Positions 54,871 through 64,000 of a stretch of DNA of 64,000 bases are shown one piece after another. The DNA comes from Neorhizobium galegae (lineage in GTDB: Bacteria; Pseudomonadota; Alphaproteobacteria; Rhizobiales; Rhizobiaceae): NCBI RefSeq assembly GCF_017877135.1, contig NZ_JAGIPH010000003.1, positions 124,001 to 188,000 on the forward strand, read 5' to 3'. Every line of letters starts with the position of its first letter. The first letter of the stretch is position 1. Below the pieces are notes generated by a model. It saw only the letters and a list, made by a program, of their open reading frames with translations, was not told the DNA's origin and ran no database searches. Made by a program: the position numbers and the translations under genes.

Positions 54871-55788
54871 TCATCCCAGCCGCGTCAGGCCGTTTTCGCT
54901 GCGGATGATGTTGACCAGGGTGCGCAGCGCCGGGTGGCCGTGGCGGCGGCTGTCGTAATAGATGTGGAACGCATCGCCGGGCGAGGCGTGATCGGGCAGC
55001 ACGATTTCAAGCTGGCCTGCGGCAAGCTCTTCGGCAATGCGCGCCTCCAGCAGGTAGGCAAGGCCGAGGCCGGCGCGGGCGGCGGCGATGGTGGTGGCCG
55101 TGTCGTTGATGGTGATGAGGCCCGGCACCCGCACTCGATCAGTGGCTTCGTTCTCTCCCAGTTCCCAGCGGTACAGGGAATTGTCGCCGAGCAGCAGCTG
55201 CAGGCCGGTATGGCGTGACAGATCGGCGGGCGAGGCGGGCCGTCCGTTGGCATCCAGATAGGCGGGAGCGGCGGCAATCACCCAGCGCTGCGGCCCGGTG
55301 AGCGCCACGGCCACCATGTCTTCCGGCACGTGATGGCCATAGCGGATGCCGGCATCATAGCCCTCGGCGGCAATCTCGATCGGGCGGTCGTCGACAACCA
55401 CGGTCAGGCGCACATCCGGGCACTGGCGGGCAAATTCCGGCAAGGCGGGCGCGATGAGCAGGTGCGCCGCATCGGCAAAGACATTGATGCGCAGTTCGCC
55501 AAAGCGGCCGGCGCCGGGCGCTTCCAGCGCCTCGAGCGCCGAGCCGATGGCATCGAAACCGTCGCCGATCTTGCGGGCAAGCTCCAGGCCGAGATCGGTC
55601 GGTGAAACGGCGCGGCTGGTGCGGTTGAGCAGCTTGGCGTCAAGCCGCGCCTCCAGCCGGCGCATGGCATGGCTTGCAGCCGACGCCGTGAGCCCCAGCT
55701 CGAAGGCCGCCATCTTGAAGCTGCGGCGCCGCACGATGGTGAGGAAAAGTCTGAGATCAGCGAAATCGACGCGGTCGACGGGATACAT
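54871..55788 (-). CDS. LysR-family transcriptional regulator
   Basis: A 305-residue regulator. The N-terminal LysR HTH (DLRLFLTIVRRRSFKMAAFELGLTASAASHAMRRLEARLDAKLLNRTSRAVSPTDLG, abbreviated here as seen) is followed by the effector domain with VVVDDRPIEIAAEGYDAGIRYG. It is divergent from the SDR/aldo-keto reductase pair with a 108-base gap, the usual place for LysR control of both. Confidence 0.92.
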   Translation of the reverse strand: MYPVDRVDFADLRLFLTIVRRRSFKMAAFELGLTASAASHAMRRLEARLDAKLLNRTSRAVSPTDLGLELARKIGDGFDAIGSALEALEAPGAGRFGELRINVFADAAHLLIAPALPEFARQCPDVRLTVVVDDRPIEIAAEGYDAGIRYGHHVPEDMVAVALTGPQRWVIAAAPAYLDANGRPASPADLSRHTGLQLLLGDNSLYRWELGENEATDRVRVPGLITINDTATTIAAARAGLGLAYLLEARIAEELAAGQLEIVLPDHASPGDAFHIYYDSRRHGHPALRTLVNIIRSENGLTRLG

Positions 55789-55896
55789 GAAACCGGTTCA
55801 TCGTTTGAATGAAAGAAGAGCAAGTTAAATCATGCCGCATCCGGGCCTGCAACCGCTATGATGACACGTGATCATCTGACCGCAGGAGGAGGAACC

Positions 55897-56673
55897 ATGC
55901 CGGCATTCGACCAGATCAGCCTGCCCGATTTGAAGGGCAAGCGTGTGCTCGTGACAGGTGGCTCGACGGGGATCGGAGCAGCCGTGGCGCTGGCCTTTGC
56001 CGCGCAAGGCGCCAAGGTGGCGCTGCATTACAATGAAAGCATCGCCGCCGCAGCCGCCGTCCAGGAACACTATCCGCAATACATCTTCCTCGTGAAGGGC
56101 GATATGAGTGCTGCCGGCGTTGCCGAACGCGTCGTGAAAGAGGCGGCGGCACTGCTTGGCGGGCTCGACGGGCTCATCAACAATGCCGGCGGCATGCTCG
56201 GCCGTATCCCGACGACGAAAATGAGCGCCGACCATTTCGACCGGGTAATGGACCTCAACGCCAAATCGGTCTGGGAGGCGACCGTTGCCGCCCATCCGCT
56301 GCTTTCGGCCGCCGGTGGTGGCTTCATCATCAACACATCCTCGATCGCCGCGCGAAACGGCGGCGGCGGTGGCGCGGTGATCTATGCGGCGGCGAAAGCC
56401 TTCGTCAGCAGTCTGACGCGCGGGCAGGCAAAGGAATTCGTGAAAGACCGCATCCGCGTCAACGCGGTTGCCCCGGGGCTGATCCAGACACCGTTCCACG
56501 ATCGCTACACCCCGCCGGATGTGATGGCCGCCCAGCGCGGCACCATACCGATGGGACGCGAGGGCACGCCGGAGGAATGCGTCGGCGCCTTCCTCTTCCT
56601 CGCCTCGGAAACTCTGTCCGGCTACATCACCGGGCAGGTGATCGAGGTGAATGGCGGACAATTGATGCCGTAA
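55897..56673 (+). CDS. Short-chain dehydrogenase/reductase (SDR)
   Basis: A 258-residue NAD(P)-dependent SDR. Key segments are the TGGSTGIG cofactor loop, NNAGG, the catalytic Ser in INTSSIAA, YAAAK with a Lys four residues after the Tyr (YxxxK), PGLIQTPF and the C-terminal GQVIEVNGGQ. GGAGGAGGAA precedes ATG 55897; the frame extends to 55858 without a comparable site. It probably forms an operon with the aldo/keto reductase 14 bases downstream. Confidence 0.92.
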   Translation: MPAFDQISLPDLKGKRVLVTGGSTGIGAAVALAFAAQGAKVALHYNESIAAAAAVQEHYPQYIFLVKGDMSAAGVAERVVKEAAALLGGLDGLINNAGGMLGRIPTTKMSADHFDRVMDLNAKSVWEATVAAHPLLSAAGGGFIINTSSIAARNGGGGGAVIYAAAKAFVSSLTRGQAKEFVKDRIRVNAVAPGLIQTPFHDRYTPPDVMAAQRGTIPMGREGTPEECVGAFLFLASETLSGYITGQVIEVNGGQLMP

Positions 56674-56687
56674 GGAGAATGACAGAC

Positions 56688-57674
56688 ATGCAATACAGGA
56701 CATTTGGGAAAACCGGCCGCACGGTTTCGGGTATCGGATTCGGCGCCTGGGCGATCGGCGGATCGTGGGGCGACGTCTCGGAAGAGGATGCGCGCGCGGC
56801 GCTGAACGCGGCCCTCGACGCCGGCACGACCTTCATCGACACGGCGGATGTCTATGGCGACGGACGCTCGGAAAAGATCATTGCCGGCGTGCTGAAGGCG
56901 CGCGGCGGCGAGCGGCCTTACGTTGCGACAAAGGCCGGGCGCCGGCTCTCTCCACATGTGGCGGAGGGCTATACGGCGGAAAACCTCACCGGCTTTGTCG
57001 AGCGCTCGCTGAAGAATCTCGAAACCGATTGCCTCGACCTCGTGCAACTGCACTGCCCGCCGACGGAGGTCTATTACCGGCCGGACGTGTTCGAGGCGAT
57101 GGAGAGAATGATCGAGGCCGGAAAAATCCGCCATTACGGCGTCTCGGTGGAAAAGGTCGAGGAGGGGTTGAAGGCAATCGCCTATCCGGGCGTTGCCTCG
57201 GTGCAGATCATCTACAACATTTTTCGCCAGCGCCCGGCGGAGCTATTCTTCCGCGAGGCAAAGACGAAGGATGTGGCGATCATCGTGCGCGTGCCGCTGG
57301 CCTCCGGTCTGCTGACCGGCAAGATGAGCACTGACACCGCTTTTGCCAAAGACGACCACCGCGCCTTCAACCGTCATGGCGAGGCTTTTGACAAGGGCGA
57401 GACCTTTGCCGGCGTGCCCTATGATGTCGCGCTGTCGGCCGTCGAGGAGATCCGTCCCCTGGTGCGGGAAAACGAGACCATGGCGCAGTTTGCGCTGCGC
57501 TATATCCTGATGAGCGATGCCGTCTCGACCGTCATTCCGGGCGCAAAGAACGCGGCGCAGGCCAGGGGCAATGCGCAGGCAAGCGATCTGCCCGCCCTGT
57601 CGGCCGAAACGATGGCGGCGCTTCGCGCGCTGTATGAAAGCCGCATTGCACCGCACGTCCACCACGCCTGGTAG
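56688..57674 (+). CDS. Aldo/keto reductase
   Basis: A 328-residue AKR with GFGAWAIGGSWG near the N-terminus. The tetrad is FIDTADVYGDGRSE (Asp, Tyr), VATKAG (Lys) and LVQLHCPP (His). The C-terminal NADPH-binding segment includes STVIPGAKNAAQARGNAQA. It reduces aldehydes or ketones; substrate unknown. ATG 56688 has AAGGAG upstream at a workable distance, whereas ATG 56679 is too close to it. Confidence 0.92.
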   Translation: MQYRTFGKTGRTVSGIGFGAWAIGGSWGDVSEEDARAALNAALDAGTTFIDTADVYGDGRSEKIIAGVLKARGGERPYVATKAGRRLSPHVAEGYTAENLTGFVERSLKNLETDCLDLVQLHCPPTEVYYRPDVFEAMERMIEAGKIRHYGVSVEKVEEGLKAIAYPGVASVQIIYNIFRQRPAELFFREAKTKDVAIIVRVPLASGLLTGKMSTDTAFAKDDHRAFNRHGEAFDKGETFAGVPYDVALSAVEEIRPLVRENETMAQFALRYILMSDAVSTVIPGAKNAAQARGNAQASDLPALSAETMAALRALYESRIAPHVHHAW

Positions 57675-57777
57675 GCGATGGAATCGGATCCGCCGGGCTC
57701 GTTCGGGCGCGGCGGATCGGTCTTTGCGTGCTCCCGGCCGGCGAGATCGCCGCACGCTTGGCGCACAGCTCCGGCCT

Positions 57778-58335
57778 TTAGCCGAGCGCCTTTTCGTAGT
57801 CGAAGGTGATGAACAGCCCCTGCGCCGAGGCATCATAGGCCCCTTCGATCTTGATCCCCTGCGTAAGCAGGTCGGCGACGCGGCTGCGGAATTCGTTCGA
57901 TTTCAACTGCTGGCCGGCCTGGAGAATGGCGCCGTCGAAGCGAATGTCCAGCCGTTCGCCGACGGTATGAGCTGCACCCACGCCACCGCTGCGAAACAGT
58001 TCGATGCCGTGCTTGGTGACCTTGAGGGTGCCGACATTCAGTTCACCGAGGCTTGCATGCTTGCCGATGACATTGATGAGCACATCATCGTTCAATAGCG
58101 ACAGGAGGGCGGCCTTGGCCTTGGCCTGCGCCTTGCGCAGTTCGGCGCTGACGCGATCGGCGGCACGTTGCCGTTCGAACTCCCGCTCGGACTGCGCGGC
58201 CGCAACCGTTGCGGCAATGCGTGCGCGAAGGTTTGACAGCTGGGCCTGGGCGGTTTCGATGAGCCGCGGTTTGCCGGACTGTTCCGGGGCATCGGGCATG
58301 GTCACTGCCGGTCCATCCGGGTGGCGCGGGTTCAT
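57778..58335 (-). CDS. Hypothetical protein with coiled coil
   Basis: A 185-residue protein with no family I recognise. Residues about 25-75 form a heptad-rich Ala/Arg/Glu coiled coil (LSNLRARIAATVAAAQSERE and on). The rest is a compact beta-rich domain (GELNVGTLKVTKHGIELFRSGG, IEGAYDASAQGLFITFDYEKAL). ATG 58335 starts the coherent sequence; an upstream open frame is Arg-rich and unlikely. Probably cytoplasmic. Confidence 0.7.
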   Translation of the reverse strand: MNPRHPDGPAVTMPDAPEQSGKPRLIETAQAQLSNLRARIAATVAAAQSEREFERQRAADRVSAELRKAQAKAKAALLSLLNDDVLINVIGKHASLGELNVGTLKVTKHGIELFRSGGVGAAHTVGERLDIRFDGAILQAGQQLKSNEFRSRVADLLTQGIKIEGAYDASAQGLFITFDYEKALG

Positions 58336-58465
58336 GGGCGTATTCCTGTCTGCAAGCTTTGTTCGATTTAGGGTTCGACGGCCTGGGTGGAGACGAGTCC
58401 TGCACCCTTGATTCGGACAGTCGCGGTGGCCGATGCAGGCAAAACGCGTTCGGCCTTGGCATGCA

Positions 58466-58651
58466 TCAGAGATCAAGCATGTCCGACGGCGGCGCCTTTG
58501 GATCTTTCGCCGGTCTTGCGGCCGGCGTGCTGCGCTTCCTCGCGCCGGAACCATCGACTTCAGCGGTGTCAGTGGCGAGTTTTTTCCCCAGCGCCGTCTT
58601 CTCCTCGAGGCTGGGCGACGTATCCGGCCGAGCGTTTTCAAACTTGATCAT
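58466..58651 (-). CDS. Small hypothetical protein
   Basis: About 61 residues, polar and Pro/Ala/Lys-rich towards the C-terminus (KFENARPDTSPSLEEKTALG at the start), probably disordered. ATG 58651 has GGAG 7 bases upstream; ATG 58666 is an alternative start adding five residues. The frame is in line with local codon use. Unknown function. Confidence 0.55.
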   Translation of the reverse strand: MIKFENARPDTSPSLEEKTALGKKLATDTAEVDGSGARKRSTPAARPAKDPKAPPSDMLDL

Positions 58652-58702
58652 GGTGTTCTCCGACATGCGCTAAGATTGGTGATAAGGGCGGGCGAGAGGG
58701 CT

Positions 58703-58969
58703 TTATTTCAGGTCCGTGGCCGTGAGCGTGTACATCGAACGCCGGTTGCGCTTGTAAAGCTTAAGCGCGGCATCCTGGATGGTGGTGCGCGCCGTATCGA
58801 AGGCATGCAGGCAGTCGGCTTCGACCACAGGGCGTCCTGCCGCACTTTTGAGGAGGGCAGCGGCTTCGACGAGAAAGCGCACCTCGAACATGCCGTCATA
58901 GCCCTGGAAGCGGACGGTCTGCCTGGCTTCATCAAAGCTGCGGCTACGGTTTGGAAACTCAAGGGGCAT
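58703..58969 (-). CDS. DUF1488 family protein
   Basis: An 88-residue protein. LEFPNRSRSFDEARQTVRFQGYDGMFEVRFLVEA is the characteristic start of DUF1488, and the C-terminal AFDTARTTIQDAALKLYKRNRRSMYTLTATDL completes the domain. Function of the family is unknown. Confidence 0.82.
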   Translation of the reverse strand: MPLEFPNRSRSFDEARQTVRFQGYDGMFEVRFLVEAAALLKSAAGRPVVEADCLHAFDTARTTIQDAALKLYKRNRRSMYTLTATDLK

Positions 58970-59375
58970 CGAAACTTCTTTCGGGAGGTCGCCTCACGAC
59001 ACGTGGGCATGACGGTCAGTAAATGGGCGCAATATCGGGACGGCGCCGGGTGGTTTTGCAACACGGAGACATCCATGACAGGCGGGCGTTCCGCGCGAAA
59101 AGGTCTGGGCCTTGAGCGGGCGCACATCACGCTGGCGGGACATCTGTTTGCGCCGCACGTCGGATTTTTCAACATGACGAAGGCTTCACCTGTTCGCGAC
59201 GCATGCCGCGATGAGCGTCTGGTTCGCGCGGAAAGGTGTGAAAGCAGCGGCGTTCCGGCCGACGGCAAAGGCAAAAGGCCTTTCTTCGCGATTAGCGCAC
59301 AGATGGGCCTGCAAGTCCATTGCCAAATGGCCGGTGAGGCGGAATGCGCCAATCAGGCGCCGCAATCTATCGTGA
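58970..59375. other. Interval without a supported gene
   Basis: A 406-base interval between the DUF1488 gene and the histidine kinase gene. A plus-strand frame with GGAG before ATG 59077 runs into the antisense of the kinase gene, and its product does not resemble any family. No RNA or repeat recognised. Confidence 0.5.
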
Positions 59376-60920
<1,545 letters not shown>

Positions 60921-61045
60921 GGGTACTCTTCCGGATCAGGCGAGCATAGGATCCAAATCTTAAGAAGTTCCTGACAATGTCGATCTGCCAGAAAGGATCT
61001 GTTTGCCATGCCTGCCAAGGATGCGTTTGCAATTGAGGCCGACCG

Positions 61046-61675
61046 GTGACGACAATCCGCCGCAAGGACCGCATTGTTTTGCGCAATGGGCGTACGGCCG
61101 GGGCGGTGCTGTGCCTGGTTCTGTTGCTGGGCACCTTGACGATGCTGCTGCGGCGCGAAGAGACTCGGCTCACCGGGCCGTTCCGGGTGGTGGATGGCGA
61201 CACGCTGGCGCTCGGCCAGCAGCGGCTGCGGCTTGCCGGCATCGATGCGCCGGAGCTGGCGCAGACCTGTGGTGTGGAAACCTTGGGCGCCAACGGCTGG
61301 CCGTGCGGCAGGCAGGCGCGCAAGGCGCTGGCGCAGCTGATGGCTGCCGGTGCGCCGGAATGTCGCGGCAGCTCGGTTGATCGCTATGGCCGTCTTCTCG
61401 TAAATTGTACAAGCGACCAGGGGAGCATCAATGCCGCCATGGTGCGTGCCGGCATGGCGGTGGCAAGCGGTGGTGGACCCTATGGCCACGAACAGGCGCT
61501 CGCGCAGAAGGATCACGCCGGCCTCTGGCAGGCACAGTTCGAGATGCCGCGCCTTTGGCGCGAAAGACAGGGAATGGCACAGGATGAGGACGAGGCGGGG
61601 CAGGTTTGGCAGTGGATAATGCGGTTTCTTCAGACGCTTTGGATAGCTCCAACAGCGCCGGCGAAGAGCGGCTGA
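61046..61675 (+). CDS. Staphylococcal nuclease-like (SNase) thermonuclease family protein
   Basis: A 209-residue protein with an N-terminal membrane anchor or signal (AGAVLCLVLLLGTLTMLL, residues 19-36) and an SNase fold: FRVVDGDTLALGQQRLRLAGIDAPE, CGRQARKAL, VDRYGRLLVNC, AGLWQAQFEMP. The Arg/Asp/Glu catalytic positions seem to be present in their usual places. Probably a periplasmic, membrane-tethered nuclease. GTG 61046 is the likely start. It overlaps the next gene by about 70 bases in another frame. Confidence 0.82.
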   Translation: MTTIRRKDRIVLRNGRTAGAVLCLVLLLGTLTMLLRREETRLTGPFRVVDGDTLALGQQRLRLAGIDAPELAQTCGVETLGANGWPCGRQARKALAQLMAAGAPECRGSSVDRYGRLLVNCTSDQGSINAAMVRAGMAVASGGGPYGHEQALAQKDHAGLWQAQFEMPRLWRERQGMAQDEDEAGQVWQWIMRFLQTLWIAPTAPAKSG

Positions 61676-62286
61676 GCCTGCTCCGGCACGCCATCACCGG
61701 CTGCCGCATCTGTCGCGATGTGCCGGTGCGCGGCATTGCGGATCGCCTTGCCCATGAGCCGCGTCCGGTTGTTGTTCTCTCGACGCGGGCAAAGGTGCTG
61801 ATTGCGGGGCAGGCGCCGGGACTTCGGGTGCATGAAAGCGGCCTGCCGTTCAACGATGCCTCCGGCGACCGCCTGCGCCAATGGCTGTCCGTGACGCGGG
61901 AGGAATTTTACGATGCGGACCGCTTTGCCATCGTGCCCATGGGCTTCTGCTTTCCGGGCTATGATGCGCGCGGCAGCGATCTGCCTCCACGCATCGAATG
62001 TGCGCCGATGTGGAGGAGGGCGGTGATCGATGCCATGCCGCAGATCGAACTGGTGCTCGCTGTCGGGGCCTATGCGCAGTCCTGGCATATGCCGGGGCGG
62101 GTGCAAAAGACGATGACGGCGACGGTTGCCAACTGGCGCGCCGGCTTCTTTGCCAATGACGGCCCGAAAGTGATGGCGCTGCCGCATCCGAGCTGGCGAA
62201 ACAGCGGGTGGCTGAAGAAGAATGCCTGGTTTGAGGCCGAGCTTCTGCCGGTGCTGCGCCAGCATGTGGACAGTCTGGTGCGTTGA
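61606..62286 (+). CDS. Uracil-DNA glycosylase family protein (Fe-S, family 4/5-like)
   Basis: A 226-residue UDG-superfamily protein. LIAGQAPGLRVHESGLPFND is the active-site motif A region and ALPHPSWRNSGW the motif B. Four cysteines (C33, C36, C115, C132 counted from TTG 61606) in the pattern CxxC...C...C suggest the 4Fe-4S cluster of family 4/5 glycosylases. It removes uracil or related damaged bases. The start is uncertain: TTG 61606 or GTG 61612, both inside the SNase gene. Confidence 0.82.
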   Translation: MAVDNAVSSDALDSSNSAGEERLSLLRHAITGCRICRDVPVRGIADRLAHEPRPVVVLSTRAKVLIAGQAPGLRVHESGLPFNDASGDRLRQWLSVTREEFYDADRFAIVPMGFCFPGYDARGSDLPPRIECAPMWRRAVIDAMPQIELVLAVGAYAQSWHMPGRVQKTMTATVANWRAGFFANDGPKVMALPHPSWRNSGWLKKNAWFEAELLPVLRQHVDSLVR

Positions 62287-62352
62287 AACGAATTTCGGTT
62301 ACATCCTCAATTTTTCGCGCTAAGAAGAAAAAGAATCCCCGAAGGAGTGAAT

Positions 62353-62841
62353 ATGGACCGTCTAGACCGCAAAATTCTGCGCATCCTGCAGGAGGATTCG
62401 ACGCTTGCCGTCGCCGATCTCGCCAAGAAGGTCGGCCTGTCCACGACGCCCTGCTGGCGCCGCATCCAGAAGATGGAGGAAGACGGCGTCATTCGTCGGC
62501 GCGTGGCGCTGCTCGATCCGGTCAAGGTCAACACCAAGGTCACGGTTTTCGTGTCGATCCGCACTGCCAGCCACTCCATCGAATGGCTGAAGCGGTTTTC
62601 GGAAGTGGTGGCTGATTTTCCCGAAGTGGTGGAATTCTACCGCATGAGCGGCGACGTCGACTATCTGCTGCGCGTCGTCGTGCCCGATATCGCCGCCTAT
62701 GACGCCTTCTACAAGCGGATGATCGCCCGCATTGAAATCCGCGACGTCTCCTCCGCCTTCGCCATGGAGCAGATCAAGTACACGACCGAGCTGCCGCTGG
62801 ATTACATGCTGTTGGACAACCAGAAGGCCGGGGAGGATTGA
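62353..62841 (+). CDS. Lrp/AsnC-family transcriptional regulator
   Basis: A 162-residue regulator. The N-terminal HTH (DRLDRKILRILQEDSTLAVADLAKKVGLSTTPCWRRIQKMEE, seen continuous) is followed by the RAM effector domain (VVEFYRMSGDVDYLLRVVVPD). It typically responds to an amino acid. AAGGAG precedes ATG 62353; the GTG at 62347 is closer to that site. Single gene; target not evident. Confidence 0.93.
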   Translation: MDRLDRKILRILQEDSTLAVADLAKKVGLSTTPCWRRIQKMEEDGVIRRRVALLDPVKVNTKVTVFVSIRTASHSIEWLKRFSEVVADFPEVVEFYRMSGDVDYLLRVVVPDIAAYDAFYKRMIARIEIRDVSSAFAMEQIKYTTELPLDYMLLDNQKAGED

Positions 62842-62899
62842 GTCTGCTGGCCTTTGGCCCCTGTCTGCGTTAGACTTTCGCTGAACGGAGATTTCGCCG

Positions 62900-63100
62900 A
62901 TGCGTATGCTTGACGTGCTGAAATCCGCCACGCAGGACGTGGGGCAGATTGGATCCGAGGAACGGTCGAAGGCGCGCGCCCTCGGCGTATCGTCTTTTTA
63001 TGCGGATCAACAGGGGCGCGTGATCGAAGAATTCCCCGACGGCCGCAAGGCGGTTGTCGCGGTTCCCATCGGCGAGACCGGCGCCGATGCCGCAGAGTGA
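62900..63100 (+). CDS. Small protein upstream of the zeta-like kinase, possible antitoxin
   Basis: A 66-residue protein (MRMLDVLKSATQDVGQIGSE; later DQQGRVIEEFPDGRKAVVAV). GGAG lies about 10 bases upstream of ATG 62900. Its 3' end overlaps the zeta-like gene by 14 bases, so the two are co-translated. It has no HTH and does not resemble the epsilon or PezA antitoxins; the antitoxin role is inferred from position only. Confidence 0.6.
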   Translation: MRMLDVLKSATQDVGQIGSEERSKARALGVSSFYADQQGRVIEEFPDGRKAVVAVPIGETGADAAE

Positions 63101-63716
63101 TCGGCCGGCGCCTGAATGCATGGTGCTCGGCGGACCAAACGGTGCCGGAAAAACATCCCTCTATCGAAGACTTCAACTGCCTGGCCAGTTCGTCAATGCC
63201 GACGAAGTAGCAAAGACGATTGATGCCCATCGTCCGGAATCGGCCTCGCTGGAAGCGGGCAGGCGGGTGCTCGATACGATCGATCGGCTATTGGCTGGTC
63301 GGGAGGATTTCGCCTACGAGACGACCTTGAGCAGCCGGCAGTCTGTCAACCTGTTGAGGCGCGCTCAAAAGATCGGATATCGGACGCTGCTGGTGTTCAT
63401 CGCCCTCGAATCCGCCGATCTGCATGTTCTGCGTGTGGCGCAACGCGTTCGCATGGGTGGACACGCCATTCCGGAAGAGGCTATCCGCCGGCGGTACGAG
63501 GCTACCTTTCGAAATCTTGGTGAAGTGGCCGGCGTCTGCGATGCCGTCTCGGTGTACGACAACAGCAGTGCAGAGGGCTATCGGCTGGTGCTGGAGCTTG
63601 CGGCGGGCACCATCGCCACCAACTCGCTCTCCCGCACGCGGCCCTTCGACAGCAGGATCGCGGCCTGTGTCGCCCCGGCGCTGTCGATGCGCGCCGAGGA
63701 CCTGTTGGTCGGGTAG
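63087..63716 (+). CDS. Zeta toxin-like P-loop kinase
   Basis: A 209-residue protein with Walker A GGPNGAGKTS near residue 17, FVNADEVAKTID, FAYETTLSSRQSVNLLRRAQKIGY (the second substrate-side motif of zeta/AAA kinases) and a C-terminal RMGGHAIPEEAIRRRYEATFRNL. Zeta toxins phosphorylate UDP-N-acetylglucosamine, blocking wall synthesis. Chromosomal relatives of this size are common and not all are toxic. ATG 63087 is chosen over 63054. Expressed with the small upstream gene. Confidence 0.82.
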   Translation: MPQSDRPAPECMVLGGPNGAGKTSLYRRLQLPGQFVNADEVAKTIDAHRPESASLEAGRRVLDTIDRLLAGREDFAYETTLSSRQSVNLLRRAQKIGYRTLLVFIALESADLHVLRVAQRVRMGGHAIPEEAIRRRYEATFRNLGEVAGVCDAVSVYDNSSAEGYRLVLELAAGTIATNSLSRTRPFDSRIAACVAPALSMRAEDLLVG

Positions 63717-63739
63717 AGCCGGTCGGTCCGGCTATTTTT
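63717..63739 (+). terminator. Intrinsic terminator after the zeta-like gene
   Basis: A 6-bp stem AGCCGG/CCGGCT with a 5-base loop followed by ATTTTT. It lies at the stop codon of the zeta gene and overlaps the 3' end of the convergent dehydrogenase gene. Confidence 0.7.
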
Positions 63740-64000
63740 CCAGCCGGGCGAGCAGCGAGGACGTATCCCAGCGATTGCCGCCAAGCTTCTGTACTTCGCC
63801 ATAGAACTGGTCGACAACGGCGGTGACGGGAAGCGTCGCACCGTTGCGCTTGGCTTCGGTCAGCACGATGTCGAGATCCTTGCGCATCCAGTCGACGGCA
63901 AAGCCGAACGTGTAGGTGCCAGCATTCATCGTCTTGTAGCGGTTTTCCATCTGCCAGGAGCCGGCAGCCCCCTTGGAGATGACTTCGATAACCTTTTCAA
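63732..64000 (-). CDS. NAD(P)-dependent beta-hydroxyacid dehydrogenase (HIBADH family), C-terminal part
   Basis: The gene runs off the right edge; about 89 residues are present. EVISKGAAGSWQMENRYKTM and FAVDWMRKDLDIVLTEAKR match the C-terminal helical domain of 3-hydroxyisobutyrate/tartronate-semialdehyde reductase-type enzymes. The conserved Lys-Asp (KDLDI) pair is typical. An internal ATG at 63950 is not the true start, because the family sequence continues upstream to the edge. Confidence 0.85.
   Translation of the reverse strand, partial: EKVIEVISKGAAGSWQMENRYKTMNAGTYTFGFAVDWMRKDLDIVLTEAKRNGATLPVTAVVDQFYGEVQKLGGNRWDTSSLLARLEK

Overview
The window is a GC-rich alphaproteobacterial sequence, most likely from a member of the Rhizobiaceae (Rhizobium/Agrobacterium/Sinorhizobium relatives). 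The evidence is codon use, RIME-type intergenic repeats, short palindromes of the kind scattered through rhizobial genomes, a UvrB with the long N-terminal extension seen in this group, and many OpuC/SsuABC/Dpp-type importers. No tRNA, rRNA, CRISPR array or intact mobile element was seen. One AT-rich patch (about 38.5-39.8 kb) and one integrase remnant next to dusA look foreign.

Layout. 1-3.9 kb: C-terminal part of a large autotransporter. 4.1-6.9 kb: an XRE-type repressor divergent from a membrane desaturase that is translationally coupled to a PhnD-like protein, with a perfect 16-bp palindrome between them. 6.9-12.8 kb: a leftward unit of a betaine-type ABC importer (ATPase, two permeases, binding protein), a HutC-like regulator and a histidine ammonia-lyase homologue that lacks the Ala-Ser-Gly MIO triad. 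I read this as a candidate uptake and degradation pathway for a histidine betaine such as ergothioneine. 13.3-14.0 kb: a small membrane protein and an OsmC-like protein.

14.3-35.1 kb is an organosulfur scavenging region. A rightward ssuD-ssuA-ssuB-ssuC-like operon with a second flavin monooxygenase converges on a long leftward series: an oligopeptide-type ABC importer, two luciferase-like monooxygenases, an SfnB-like acyl-CoA dehydrogenase homologue, a ketopantoate-reductase-like enzyme, TetR, a GST-kappa/HCCA-isomerase-like protein, a 3-mercaptopyruvate sulfurtransferase, a GlcD-like FAD oxidase and a BisC-type molybdenum S-oxide reductase. Many junctions are 4-base ATGA or GTGA overlaps, and two promoters share an AGAAAGAC-type inverted repeat.

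35.5-43.1 kb: an integrase remnant upstream of dusA, a Cys-rich hypothetical gene, a repeat-rich noncoding stretch, a low-GC gene split by one in-frame TGA, and uvrB with a RIME-like element inside its 3' coding region. 43.2-54.8 kb: tandem methyltransferase paralogues, a DeoR regulator, an EEP nuclease/phosphatase autotransporter with a Pho-box-like promoter, a DUF1800/DUF1501 pair, a thioesterase, a HAD phosphatase and a CLC-F-type fluoride exporter preceded by a fluoride riboswitch. 54.9-64 kb: a LysR regulator divergent from an SDR and an aldo/keto reductase, small conserved proteins, a hybrid membrane histidine kinase-type sensor (no receiver domain seen), an SNase-like nuclease, an Fe-S type uracil-DNA glycosylase, an Lrp regulator, a zeta-like kinase with a small partner, and the 3' end of a beta-hydroxyacid dehydrogenase gene.
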